DNA from: Macrotrachela quadricornifera
Taxonomy: Eukaryota > Rotifera > Eurotatoria > Philodinida > Philodinidae
Direction of reading: 5' to 3'
Length of the DNA: 64,000 nucleotides
Assembly (NCBI GenBank): GCA_022393335.1
Contig: JAJEKB010021016.1
Coordinates: forward strand, 1,174,638-1,238,637
Shown: positions 37,951 to 50,748 of the stretch, in pieces
How the letters are laid out: each line of letters begins with the position of its first letter
Position numbering within the stretch: the stretch's first letter is position 1
Made by a program: the position numbers and the translations under genes
The notes under the pieces: generated by a model
What the model was told of the DNA's origin: nothing
The model's input: only the letters and a program-made list of their open reading frames with translations
Database searches by the model: none

Positions 37951-38202
37951 AAAAAAATTAATCTTATCATTATAATGTAGAAAGCACATTTTAGCGGTTC
38001 ATAACATCATTTTAACAAAAACGTAAAACAATATATTTCAACTAAAAATTTTAAATTCAACATAATTAAAAATAATATATCATATAGATTTTCATATCGA
38101 ATACAAAAACAATAAATCATATTCAAAACGAAAAAAAAATATTGAAAACTTGCTCAATAAACGCCAAACAAACACGATCAAAACCATTCAAACGAAACTA
38201 TA

Positions 38203-41200
38203 TCAGCTAGTACTTAATTTTCGCTTTCTCTCCATCTTCTTGTTCATGTCTGACCAATAATTTTTTCTTTTTTCTATAAGTTCTTCAAAGCCTCGAATCA
38301 GTCTCTCACGAACTACCGAATCTTGAATCTGTAACTCAATCTCCTCCCTTTCTCTATATACAATTATTTTTTCCTTCATGACAACAATTGCATTACCCTC
38401 CATAAGCATAACAGAACAATACATAGAAAGCCAAATATCATCTTTCCATTCAATAAAAGCTCCAAGAAGTTGCATACATGGACCAAACTTCCCACTCAAG
38501 CATTGATCAATCGTCATATCATCATTCGCTGACAACACTCTCTTATTTAATATTCCTCTTCTTCTCAATAATACACTTAAAAGTGATTCAAAAGTTTCAT
38601 ACGCAGTCGATCTGACCCTCTCGTAACTATCTTCGAGCGCAATGCTCAGTCGATAGATCACCTCATTTGTTGCTGCCTTTTCACCNNNNNNNNNNCGATT
38701 AATCACCTCATTTGTTGCTGCCTTTTCACCTATCTTACCGAGAGCCTCAGATGCAGTGCATCTGACAATCGGCACACTATCTCCAAATGCAATGATCAGT
38801 TGATTGATCACCTCATTTGTTGCTGCCTTTTCACTTATATTACCAAGAGCTTTACATGAACATTGTCTAATTCGGGAGTTGTCGTCCTTAATATGTGTTA
38901 GGAGTAAATGAATCAATGCGATATGGGGGTTTGAAATGTGGAAGCTTACGATCAATGTGATGACATTTTTTGTGGTATCTGGATCTTGATTTTCTAGCAA
39001 CTGAATTAACGTATTTTGTATAAGAGACTCTTCTGTTAATGTTGTGCATAATTGCATGATATTTTGAATCCTTTTTGGTGGAGTGGAAATTTTCATTGAG
39101 GAAGAATATTTAATCCAACCGATGATGTATTCAAGAACTTCTTTTCGTTTATATGATGTATTGTTGCAGTTGGATTCGTCAAAACATGAAACTAGAAGTT
39201 GGAGATGTCGAAGGCCAACGAGATCGCGTGGTTCGCCTAATATAGTGTCCCAAAATGTGTTTATGTTCTCTTTGTCATTAAGTATAGCTAGTAGACCTGA
39301 TACAAAAGTAAAAACTAAAGCAAAATGTTGATTATATTTGTGATTGTGGATAAAGTCAATGGCTTTCTGACGTTCAGAAGTACTGAATGTGTTAACGAGG
39401 TAGCGTGCAGCAAAATATTCTTGAAAGCTAAGATGAACAAAATAGTAATCGATTTCTGGTTGAATGTGACGACCAGTTGGCTTATCTTGCATTGATTTCA
39501 GAATGCCTATATTGAGTAATTGTGGATGGTCTTGTAGTGAACATCGAGTCTCTGTTTCTGCTATGTCAAGAAATTGTGATCCCAGAGTTATTGTGCTACT
39601 TCTCATCGCATAAAAAGCCAAGGTCTCTAAGAATGCCAATTCTTTTTGGCAATATACATAAACATCCTTTTTACGCATATGTTCAGTTTTTTTGCTTTGT
39701 TGTTTTGTTAAATATCGACGGCATAACCACTGTGTTATTTCATTGTACAGTGCTGATACTGTTAGCATTTTTGTTTGGGAGTGGTCTTTGTCACTCCAAA
39801 GGCTGCAAATCATTTCTAAATTGATTGGAATGTGTGCAACACCCCATACGGACTGATTCGATTTTAAGAATTTCAGAAGCTTTTCACCTTCAGCTGATGC
39901 ATCTTTGAATTCATTCATTATCTCATAATAGAACTGTTTCACATAATTACAAATATTATTATCTGTAAATCCTGTAATTTCCATTTGTACAGTATGAGGC
40001 AAAGTATTGAAATATGGACGAGATGTCACAATATGATGCGGAGTCTTCAATAATTTTTCGAATAAATACTGCAGATGTGATGGTATACTTTGTACAATTT
40101 CATCATAACCATCCAAAAGCCATAAAACTTTACTCTTATCCAATTTGTTTCTCAAATAATTTTTGTCTATCTCAGAGAGACCATTCAAAAAATATTCTTT
40201 CTCTACAATGTCGACTAAAGAATAGTTGTTGCCGAATGACAATGGTGAATAACGAGTCTCTGTTAAAGAACGTAAAGGAAACAAAATAACCAGATCATAT
40301 TCTGACCATATGACACCTGTTGCCCATTGATGTGCAGCATATCGACAAAATGTACTTTTACCAATTCCAGCTCGACCAAACACAAGTATTTGTTTTGAGG
40401 GGTGCTTGCATTTTTGAAAAATATCCTTGATATCTATTGGTGTCTTGGTGCCATAGATCTCTTCATACGTATTTATTATTGTATCATTATGAGAAGTATC
40501 ACGAAGTTTCTTTTCTTTTTCTCGTTGTTCTTTGTTTTCTACAATGCCCAAATTGATATAATTTTCTTCAATGGGAAATGACTTAGCTGGATTCATAAAA
40601 CGTTCAATACGACTATTTTGTATATATTGATATCTAATCAATTCAAATAAATAATTTGATTCTTCAATTGGCTGTATGTGTGGATGTCGAAGTACGGTGA
40701 TATGCTCTTGTATGCAATCAATTAGTTCTCTTGTTTTCATATCAATATTGGATTCACAAATATTCTGAAAGTCAATGGATTCAAGTTCTCTAATTATCAG
40801 TGCCAACCAACCAGAGGGATTCCAGTAATCTGCATGACTGAGCATACATGGAATAATTGGTTTGCATCGTTTGTGTGCATACTGTAATTCGAGTTTACAA
40901 ACTTCGGATTTTTGATAGTCCGATGTTAGAAAACAGCAGACAGCTGCAGCATTCTCTATTCCATTAGCAAGGCTATATAAAAGAGAATCGCATATCTACA
41001 GTGCAAAAAGAAAAGAATAGTCATTCTTAAATACATACGTTTCGTACATATTAGTTTTCATATCACCATCTTTGTCAAACCACACTGGAATATATTGGTT
41101 TCGCAGAGCTTGATAAATTTTCGATATGATATCTTGATTCTTCGAATTATAAGACAACATGAGATGTTTTCCTTCAGGAATCGGAGTACTAAAAGATATG

Positions 41201-41277
41201 GATTCACCGTTACCGAATAAGTAAATGGCAATAGAAGAGAAAGCTCGAATGTAATAGTTATTGATACGAGGATATAA
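38203..41277 (-). CDS. TIR-NACHT-HEAT NTPase (NLR-like), 5' end missing, assembly gap inside
   Basis: Exon 41277-41035 encodes the first half of a TIR domain (HLMLSYNSKNQDIISKIYQA, VWFDKDGDM). A 39-base intron follows. The long exon 40995-38203 completes it (AAAVCCFLTSDYQKSEVCKL, CKPIIPCML). The NACHT domain follows, with Walker A GRAGIGKST (genomic ~40377-40351) and Walker B VLWLLDGYDEI, then helical HEAT repeats sharing GEKAATNEVI. Ten Ns (38686-38695) interrupt the repeats, so copy number is not known. The C-terminus is basic and coiled. The exon frame is open across the gap. More 5' exons are needed: the exon start at 41277 follows an AG acceptor and no ATG with a donor was found. By family it is a cytosolic signalling ATPase of innate immunity; TIR may signal or cleave NAD+. 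Confidence 0.85.
38686..38695. other. assembly gap (10 N)
   Basis: Falls exactly between two near-identical HEAT-repeat units of the NACHT gene (the same CACCTCATTTGTTGCTGCCT run occurs on both sides). The gap therefore probably marks a collapsed tandem repeat, not random missing sequence. Confidence 0.95.
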
Positions 41278-44200
41278 CTACATCTTCAAGCGCTTGAAAT
41301 ATATGAAGATGCGTGGCAATGTTGGTGTTCTCGATTGATTAAAATTAAGTATGTTTCGATAATAGCAACATCCACTCTAATTCTATCCCACACCGCCGAG
41401 AATTATTTTAGTTTTATCCACATCCTCAAATGAATCGATGGATGCTACCATTTTCATGACATATTCACTACGCTATTAAGAACAGAAGTACGCAAAGCTA
41501 CGCTAAAAGCGACATCTAGTTGTGAGAAAATTGTCCCTGGTGTCGAAGTGTTTAATAACGTGCGTATTCTAAAGCAATGTGGAAATTCGAGTTGAGAGTA
41601 GAAATGCAAAAAGACGAAAGAACGCCATCGAAAAGTCAATAAGGTCACGAGGATTGGACAATAATCTTCATCAGCACCTCTTGTTGTCTATCTTTATGTA
41701 TCAGCCATCGTTATTAAACAATGATCTTTCCGTTTATCATATATCTTTAAAGAATAGGATGTCTACTTTAAGAAAAACTTCGATACTACGATATAAGAAA
41801 ACAGTTTGTCTGAAGCATAAAACATGTTTTTCCATCACTCAGATTAAAATACAGATACTCAACGACTTTTCAGCCCGAATTCGAAACGTACTGTTTGGTC
41901 GTGACAAACATGATTTGGGAAAAGTTGGCGTCCTAGTAGGTTGAGTATTATTAGATATAGTTTTGATGTTACCAACATTGATTTATCAATTAGTACATAT
42001 TATAGAATGACCTCAAGTCAAGGAACAACTTTTCTGGCACATCCTCACTGTACAATAAAAATTTGTGCTGATAGTTATACTTCACATACTAGATAGTATT
42101 AACCAAACAAAAAGCATTTGACCATTTTGTGGTTACAACAATTTGTTGAAAAACGTACAAGTGAGTGTCGACTTCTCTGTTTATGTATGACTATGATAGA
42201 GTTTGTAGTTATTATTAATCCTCAGTGACAATGGCTGTTGCAGCATCATTGCAAGAGGATTAAATATTTCCTCTTTGCAATATACAAACCGTGACAAAAG
42301 TTTTGTAACAGAACATGCCGTATCTACCACGATTTGTAATGTTCTGTCAACTCGATTAAGATAGTGACGAGTAACGTAGCGCCACAATGATTCTAAGCAG
42401 CATTACGAAGAATAGCATGAATTTCCCAATACTGACTTTCGCAGTTCACTATTGCCAATTGGCAAAGTTATGCCATACATTAAGATTTAATTATCAACCA
42501 GTCAAAAATGCAACTTTAATGCATGACGAAACTTTTTGCCTATTGACGACAGTGAACTGCGAAAGTCAGTACTGCGAAATTCACGTTTCCGGTTACGAAA
42601 AGGTTCTTATTCTCAAATAAAACAGGCCAACTATGCTTCATACTTCAATTCCTTCGAAATTGTGCGAAAAATTTCTCTTTTTGCATTTAATATTCCTTTT
42701 TTTCTTGCTACTATCAATATCTATAAAGAGATCACAGTTAATTATTTTTTTTAAACCTTTTAAAGCTATTCTGCATAACAAAACGGGATATGATATGCAA
42801 TATAAATCAAACCATATTGCTATGTAAATAGACATAAAGTTGTAAAAAAATACTACGATAAAAATAACCAAATCTCGTTATGTCATCCATGAACACAGGA
42901 GTTGCGACTCACTCGTACGTTTAACAAATCATTGTAGCTAGACAAAGATCATATGCTCTTTCTCTGAGTAATACTATACACTATGTGAAATATATACACC
43001 AGCACGAACCATTGATACATAGAGAAGATATTGCAAATAAAGTTATTTCCTGACTTTTTGGGCCCTTCCTCCCCCCCCTCTGTGACAGCCCTCTTTCTTC
43101 ACAGAATATCGAAATGATAGGTAAAACTAGTATTTTGTGTCATCATTTTCCATTGTATCTGCTGAGACTTACGGATGCAGGCGACTATTTTCTCACATCA
43201 CTAATTTATCTTTCTATTACTTTCTTTCATTTCCAACTGAGAGAAGTGGTTATTTATATTTGCAACGATTCAAAACATTTGCAAACATCATAGTATACCC
43301 TCGAAAGTGAACGCCTCGATATCTTCGTTATTGATCCCTTTTCTTTCCAATTCTCCGAAATGGTCATTTGTGGAAAAGATTACTCAATGTAGAGGTTAAA
43401 ATGAGTACAAAAAATGCGAAGTATTTCCTAAGTCTAAGACTCTTCAATGTATTTTGCATCATACATAGACTAAGCTATTGAAAATTTATATCAGCATGTC
43501 CGGATATTGAAAGATAAATTTTCCTACGCTGTCAGGTATACTCTTATTTATCGTGCATGAGACAGTACAATCAAACTTAAAGTGGCAGTATCCATAACAA
43601 ATTTATTAAAATACCACTAAATAATACGAAGAAAAATTCTCTCATTTCATTTAAAGTATTGCAAGAAAAAGCTTTTTCGAAACTTCATATATCTGAATAC
43701 TGGAATGTGAAATCGCTGTAGTTTGCAATGAATTCAGTCTTCAAAGAAATTTGTTTTGATAGAAATATGGCCATTCCGCCCCATGACGAGAAATTGGCTC
43801 AAAAATAGTACTTTTTATGAAAAATACAATAAATGGAAACGATTATTTGCAACCAGGTTGCCGTTTGAATATGTTTTAATATGAACAGAAGAGCTTTAAA
43901 AGAAATTCAAAATGGTTAGTAAAGATTTTTCAAGTTCTACAATAGAAAATTGCAGACACGAAAAATTGTGCTTTAGGCTAGAAAATCGAAGATGTTGAAG
44001 TCTCGCAGCGTTTTTCGCGCAAGTTTTCATTTATACAGTTTGTGATAAAGTACTCCATAAATTGACCATATAAAAGTTTCACATCTATCTTTTGAAAAAC
44101 CAATCATCTTGGAGGCTTGAAAATATGGAAAGCTATGACCAAAACACTTGCTGTGTCATCTGTTATGGAATATTCGAAAAATTCTAACACTCTGAACTTA

Positions 44201-44318
44201 AAAATTTGCTGAACTTATGCTTTTCAATCCCCATGAATCAGATCTGAGGTCCTCCACGCTGAGCCAAAAACTATGATGTTCAATGAGCTTCATCTCTATG
44301 AAACATCAACTTGTTAAG
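41278..44318. other. intergenic region, no confident gene
   Basis: Should contain the missing 5' exons of the minus-strand TIR-NACHT gene, but I could not identify them. A fold-back repeat (42416-42585) is listed separately. Short open stretches (41454-41648 -, 41579-41944 +, 42387-42620 +) have no recognisable content, and some overlap the fold-back. A CT-rich run lies at about 43068-43083. Confidence 0.45.
42416..42585. repeat. fold-back repeat, about 67-bp arms
   Basis: 42416-42482 and the reverse complement of 42516-42585 match. The core TACTGACTTTCGCAGTTCACT-like block is almost exact and the rest has substitutions. The spacer is only about 33 bases, so the RNA or single strand would fold into a long hairpin. 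Confidence 0.7.
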
Positions 44319-44999
44319 TTAGTGTAACACTTTGCAGACTAACCTTTCTTCCAAATGAGCGATGAAAAAACCACTAAAATCAAGTGTTGTAGATTTAATA
44401 CGCAAGCGAGTTCCCGGCATAAGAATGATTTCTTCTTCTTCTTTGTTCCATGAGTACTCAGTAATGTCTTTGCCATTAATTGCTTTAATACAAAACAAAG
44501 TGCCCTTCTGGTCTCCAAACATTGCAGCGACTCTAGCACGTGATGAACATGAGTTCACACTCCACCAAGTGACCATATGACCTTCACCGTAAGTGGAGCC
44601 AATAATTCCTGCAACACCCCTCCATACCAGAATTGAACGAGCCGGTAATTTCGCAAGAGCAGCGATGAACAGTTTTAGAAAATCGAACCACGGTTCCAAC
44701 GCGGATGGATTTTCGGTTCGAAGAGCTTCATTGAGTGTCGAATAAAAGGAACTACTTCCCATTGTATACAGATAGATTGCTGCCGATTCATTTATTGTAA
44801 GTTGAGTATTTTTCGTGCAGTCTCGTTTAGCTTCCTTAGCGTGTTCTCTGACATTGTTGACCAATGGAACGATGCTTTCTACAGCTTCTTCTAATGACTT
44901 AAGGACCCGATCTTTATAACTGGATATTGGATTCCAGTTGTCTTGCTGCAGTTCTGAGATATAATTGTTAACAAAGCGTCCACTTTTCGTGAATGTCAT
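44319..44999 (-). CDS. arginine-specific mono-ADP-ribosyltransferase (ART family)
   Basis: A single exon of 226 residues with its ATG at 44999. The R-S-E catalytic triad is visible: R127 in VWRGV, the Ser segment in WWSVNSCSS (~147-153) and the E-x-E region in NKEEEEIIL (~187-190), followed by MPGTRLRI. The enzyme moves ADP-ribose from NAD+ to an arginine on a target protein. There is no signal peptide or membrane helix, so it is probably cytosolic unless an upstream exon was missed. Length fits a stand-alone ART domain. Such genes are numerous in bdelloids and often fused to other domains; here it stands alone, 3 kb upstream (on -) of the TIR-NACHT gene. Confidence 0.85.
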   Translation of the reverse strand: MTFTKSGRFVNNYISELQQDNWNPISSYKDRVLKSLEEAVESIVPLVNNVREHAKEAKRDCTKNTQLTINESAAIYLYTMGSSSFYSTLNEALRTENPSALEPWFDFLKLFIAALAKLPARSILVWRGVAGIIGSTYGEGHMVTWWSVNSCSSRARVAAMFGDQKGTLFCIKAINGKDITEYSWNKEEEEIILMPGTRLRIKSTTLDFSGFFIAHLEERLVCKVLH

Positions 45000-47900
45000 T
45001 TGTTATGCTGATAGATTATTGATTTCCTATAATAAGTAAAATTAGTTAAGTACAGTTTGAGCTACAGTTCTATGGTGACATCATTATTTTCGTTTGTATC
45101 CTTCATCAAATTCGCAGTATAGTTAAGCGAGATTCATTGGATCTTTTGATATCGTGCTCGAAAGTCATTCGATAGCAGTCACTATTTACTTATCGAAATA
45201 CGTTGGTGAAGGGAAATAATGATTATTGGTTGACACACATCTCACAATAAAGTTACGCGAACTACACGATAATCTAAGGTTTCGACTATTTGACGTTCCT
45301 CGTTGAAAATATGGACTGAAAAGTGGAGCAGAACTTGTTTTAACGCCCAATAATGAGTGCGTTCAGCATTTCAGCATCGGCTTCGAGTAATTTAATTATT
45401 ACGGACTGCCCGGCGTTCTAAACGATAAGAGTTCTCTAGACTACACACAAATCCAAACAGCAAGCGTCAATGGCAAACTAGATCGCGTTAAAATGGACTG
45501 TAGTATTAGCATTTCTACTTCGAATAATTTGTTTTAACCCAAACTCAAAAGTTCGTATAAGCTTTTCTTGAGTGTTCTCCATTCAGTCTATTTTGTCTGT
45601 TCCAATTAGTACCGAACTGGGTAGAACAAAGATATAAATGTACGTTAACCGATAGTTTACTCAATAATTCGCTCAGAATGAAATGGAATGGAAAGAATAC
45701 CTCTTTAGGAGGAATTAGGGCATACGGCTCTTTCCAGAAACTATGTCATGAGAAACCATCGGAAATTTTAGCAAAGATACTGAACTTTTTAAGTTTCAAC
45801 TTCTTCATCTCCAAGCTATGAAGATTCTAGATAATTTAAAGAAGCATTCTGAGCAAAAAAAGATTCCCAGTGTTTAGAATAGTTCTAGCTTGCACATTTT
45901 CTAATGCTGAGATTCTTTTAGCAAGGTACTTTCAGTACAAGTCGCGTAGACTCCACAGAAAAAGAGGTGCCAAACAAATCATATGGCGTTCCTCCGAGAA
46001 AAAGCATCGAATATAGCCATTAAAATTTTTCGCTAAACCCATGAAACTCAGAATTTTGCCGATGAAAATAAAGTTTTTGTTGCACACTAAACAGTCCTCT
46101 GAATTTGAATTTCATAATTCACTTTGGTTATGGATTTGCTATAACTTGTGCAACGTTGCTTGTTAAGTATATTCCTTTTCGCGTCATTTAATAATGGACA
46201 GACATACGAAATTAAATATAGATTTACCGCGTTAGACATACACTTATGCGCTTTGATATGGATATACAGGCTAATATAGAAATGAAAAATTAAATAAAAA
46301 GAATATGGTTTAAGCATCTAAGAATTTAGACATAAAATGATGAGTTAACGATCGAAGTAAGAGATTAGGTATAGAATTTAGGAGTTAAAGGTAGAAATAC
46401 GAGGTTAGATATAGGAATGAGAGTTTAATGATAGAAATAAGAGTTTAGACATAGGATTAATCAGCAGTACTAGATAAAGTGTATTGAATGGACTGCTCTT
46501 TACCCCGATAGAACCATTATGGAAGAGGAGAAAATAAGTTACATGTAGAACCATACTTTACCAGAACCCTGAAAAGTTTAGAAAATGATACCCAGGTCGA
46601 CAACATTAATATATTCTGTGTGGCATCCGTTTTTTCACAAAGGATCAAAGATCTAGATGATCTAAAGATCATAATACCAAGAGAAATTCAAGTAAATATC
46701 CATAAAAAATAGCACATGTTGTTTTCGATGTCGAACAAACGCCTGATTTTTGTGTATGTCGTCAAACTTAATCTTTAAAAGTAAACGTTACTGCTTTCAT
46801 CTTTCGAGTGAACAAGTTTTGGATTAAGCTTGATCGATAATAGAATTATATGTATTTATACGGTAATCATGACTTATATAGGACACTGTATACTTAAGTA
46901 TCAGTTTTAAATGATATTTGTTCATATTATTTCTGGACTCTAAACCGAATTGAATTGATCTAATGTTTTGAGAAATTCAGACCGGCCCTAATTGAAATGG
47001 TTTTATCAAGAATCTCAAATTGAACCAACTCTATTCCTGGTATGGATCCGAATTCGGCCCGAAAGTTTTGGATCTAACAGCCTTTACTTCGGGAAGACCT
47101 TCTAAAATTGGAATACTAAGATTTACTATTTTTGTGTTTTTGATAGAAATGCTTTGATTTTGATGTATTTATAAGGATTTTTTGACGTTGAAATTCAGTA
47201 GGACACTAGCAGAACTGGTTCTTTGTCTTGATTTTTCTATGGAAACCTTTGTTTCGGGTATTGTTATTTTAGAAGTACACCGTAAGAGGTGCATCGAGCT
47301 ACTATTCGAATTTTTCGTCGCATTTGATTCACATCAAAAACACATCTCAATGCAATAACTGTTTGAGATATTTTTTGACTCAAGGGATAAATTGATTTTG
47401 ATAGAATCTGTCTGATTTAAAGGTATCGAATGTGCGAGAACTCAAGAAAAACAGTGAACAAGACGAAAAGATTGGGTTTGACAAATCATGAATGCATTGT
47501 GTCCATTTTTCAAAACATGGCAATGCGATATATAATGTATTATGAAGCATAATCTGAAAGAGAGTGTTGAAGTGTTTAGAGACAGAAGTTTGCATCTCTC
47601 CCCCTCCCCCACAGACCATGATCTACATCTTAATTAATTAATTAGTGTTTAATTAAGTAATTATGCATCATAGGCTATGACCGATAGGCTATCGAAACCA
47701 TCATAGGGGATAAGAGACACAGTCTGGAGATTGTCATATCTGTGATAGATGGCTTCAGGGTATTATCAGAGGTCATGTATAACTTAAATCTAGTAAAAAT
47801 ATCTATGAAATATCTCCTCGTTGAAATTCTATGATCTAGAGTAAGGAACAATATGGAAGCATACCCAGGTATACATAAAGAGACGAGTTTTTTGAGAATC

Positions 47901-48734
47901 AGCAACAACGGGTATATCGTGTTTCGTATCTTAATCCTGCAGAAATTGCGCTAACAGTTTTCCTCTTTCTTTTTCCATAATCTTCTATGGGACCAATTCA
48001 TATATCATTGATACGAATGAGCTGATACAGTGATGTTCTGAATCTACTGACTTAGTACTACTTATACACACGTATGTATAAAATTTCAACGATGTTTTGT
48101 AGCGATAGAAAAAATTCAAGATCACAAAATGAGGAAAAATCATGAAAATAGTCATTATAGACCAAATGGTGATATTTTGTGGTCTCAAAAAAAACGAGAA
48201 AAACATGATACCGAGTAAAATTTTGTAGGATTTTTTCATCGAAGATCTCATGAGAATGAAACTTTCAGTTACTGAATGTTTCAGACTGGCTGCTGATACT
48301 TTTATGTAAAGTGAGAGATTTCTGATGGAAATATTCAGCCTCAAGATCCTTAGAAGTGTTCGCTTTAATTTCTTTTGTTTTTCATGGATATCAATCGTAT
48401 CAAAATGGGTCCTAGTACTGTAAATCACTTTGTTTCTACTTGGCTAACATTAAGATTACTTTTTCTAGAGTTTGACTGCTCGAAAAATTTATCTGGAACC
48501 ACAAGAAAAGTGTCGACTCCAGTTTCAGTTACTAAAAATGAAAGCTATTAGCGCAATCCTATGAAATTAAAATGTGAAACACGAACAAACTAATCATATC
48601 GTAAATTAGGAATTTATCAATGTCTCTATCAAGACCAGTTATGTAAAAAAAGAACACTGCTAAGATGTCTGTGATAGTCTGAAATGGATGGAAACATTGT
48701 AAAGATGTCTGTCGCGTCTGTGATGTATCGTTGC
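45000..48734. other. gene-poor region
   Basis: No domain-like frame on either strand. It holds the minisatellite at 46321-46461, a TTAATTAATTAATTA run at about 47630 and a C-rich stretch at 47598-47611. Minus-strand frames at 46087-46317, 47380-47619, 47675-47908 and 47985-48428 look like chance; the last is longest (147 codons) but has no recognisable motif. Confidence 0.45.
46321..46461. repeat. minisatellite, about 20-bp unit, about 7 copies
   Basis: Imperfect head-to-tail copies of a unit like GTTTAGATATAGAAATAAGA (for example GTTAAAGGTAGAAATACGAG and GTTTAATGATAGAAATAAGA). The array is purine-rich on the plus strand. Confidence 0.75.
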
Positions 48735-49360
48735 TAACGAGGGAACCACCTAGGATGTTAAAAAGTTTTTCAGTCGGGGATATGATGATTAGATAGGACA
48801 TAGTTAGAAGTGATATATCCTAATTTAGGTCGAGCGCAAGTAGAGATCTGACTGAAATATCGACTTTTTACTAGAATTTGCCTATGGAATCCCATGTTAC
48901 CCATAAAATCAAAGTTTCGAGTTTTGCAGTGAGACTTCGTCCGTGCCAAGACCTCAGTCAGAGTAGATCATCCACCAAGTTTCAGCATTTTTGGATTAAA
49001 CATTCTTGAAATATAATGTTTTCAAAATATCCATACATACAACAATATACATAAAAAACTGCGCTTATGCTAACAGACTCATATATCAGAAATGCTTAGT
49101 CCAAAAATGCTGAAACTTGGTGGATGACCTACTCTGACTGAGGCCTTGGTATAGACGAAGTCTCACTTCAAAATTCAAAACTTTGATTTTATGGATAAGA
49201 TGGAATCCCATAGGTAAATTCTAGCAAAAAGTCAATATTTCAGTCAGATTTCAACTTGCGCTCGAACTAATTTAGGATATATCACTTCTAACTATGTCCT
49301 ATATAATCAGCATATCCCCAACTGAAAAGCTTTTCGACATTCTGGGTGGTTCCCTCGTAA
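48735..49360. mobile_element. large fold-back element, about 280-bp inverted arms
   Basis: 48735-49016 and the reverse complement of 49081-49360 align across their whole length with scattered substitutions. Shared blocks include ACGAGGGAACCACC, TAGGACATAGTTAGAAGTGA, CAGTCAGAGTAG and CATCCACCAAGTTTCAGCAT. The spacer is about 64 bases. Mirror-image frames in the arms (from 48801 on - and 49294 on +) encode matching peptides with SPTEKLF and ILGGSLV because of the inversion, so they are not evidence of a gene. No target duplication was recognised. Confidence 0.8.
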
Positions 49361-50748
49361 GATCTGATGTTTGTCACGGTATGTGGGCGGGCGGAGGGTT
49401 CAAGCTTTTACTTATATATTTCAACACTTCTTTTAGATCGTGTTTTACAGAAGAAACGGTACCAATTGAATTCCTGAAATATCATATGGAACCAAAACTC
49501 TAAAGCCATCAGATAGATATGTGAATTGTAAATCTATTTTGGAAAATTCTCATTCTTTTTTTCTTGAAATCAAAGAATTTACCCATTTTATTACTTCAAA
49601 GAAACAATATTATAAATCTATATTGAAGTTTTTACTCATAAGAGTGAAAAAATAAAGAACTCTTCAGGTAGATTGACACATTTTTGCATCTATTTGATGA
49701 CTTAACGATTTCGATTTCTTTAGCGATTCCAAAGAATTTTTTCTACCGTTTTGATTCTAGTTTCGACCAAAAGAAGCTTTTAAAAGTTGATTTCGATTTA
49801 ATTTTTAATTCCATTTGTTTTTTCGAACCGTCGAACTGTAGTTATATTATGTAATTTTTTTTTCTTCTCTACCGGGGATGAGCATACGACAGAATCAGAA
49901 TTATTTTTCTACGCTCATTCTTGTTTTTCACAGATATCTTATAATATTAGAGTCTGAAATGAAATATTGGATTAAAATACAACTTGGAACTAAATAAATT
50001 TTTTTTTAAAGCTGAAAAGGTTAAAAATTTAAGATCATGGTAGGCCAGGGAAGTTGTTTTGGAGCGAGACGAGAGAGCAAGCGTTCCTGGTTCGGGTTTC
50101 AGTAAGAAAAGATTTGTTCAAATATGAATACCAAAAGGTTAATACTAGCTCTATTCATTGCCGTATAAAATAATGAGAGATAGATAAATGTATTTGTAAA
50201 ATCTGAAACTTCAAGTTTCGAGTTTAACATGTATGGAAGTTCCAGATATTAATCAAAATAATCCAACATTACTATCTCAATTAGATCTATAGTAATTACA
50301 TAATATTTTATTTTGGATTCTATCCGTTTTTAAAATTACCTTATGTTGTTGATAAGTTGAATATAGCTAATCAATACCAAAATAAATCTAAAGAGAAGGA
50401 TTGTATACAAGTAGTAGTTTTTCAAAAGGACTGCTGTTCTGTTACGACTTTCTAACATCGCAATGTAACGAGATAAGCTCCATATATATCATTGACTCAT
50501 GTAATGACCTTATTGCGTTATAGTCATATTTGCTCGTTCTCAACAAAGAAGATTCTAGAAGATGGCGTTCGTTATCGACGAAATATATTGAGATCTGTGA
50601 TATGTTTGTTGAAGAGGAATAACATTTCATGTTTTTCATAAATTTTTCTGTTGTCAATACGATATCGTTCAATTGCATTATTGATATTTGGAATAATACC
50701 ACGGAGTAAGCGTCGAAAAAGGCATCTTTAGAAGAAATACACAATTAA
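49361..50748. other. intergenic region, nothing recognised
   Basis: No confident coding frame; a 100-codon minus-strand stretch at 50442-50744 lacks recognisable motifs. It ends at the TTAA next to the transposon-like element at 50749. Confidence 0.45.

Noticed and set aside
41454..41944. Overlapping open stretches upstream of the TIR-NACHT gene as its 5' exon
   Set aside because: No TIR-like or leader sequence, and no donor in a phase matching the exon that starts at 41277.
47985..48428. 147-codon minus-strand frame
   Set aside because: Composition is that of AT-rich noncoding DNA, with no motif, splice partner or regulatory context.
48559..49503. Two similar small open frames on opposite strands as a gene pair
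   Set aside because: They lie in the arms of an inverted repeat, so the similarity is a by-product of the inversion; no splice or start context.
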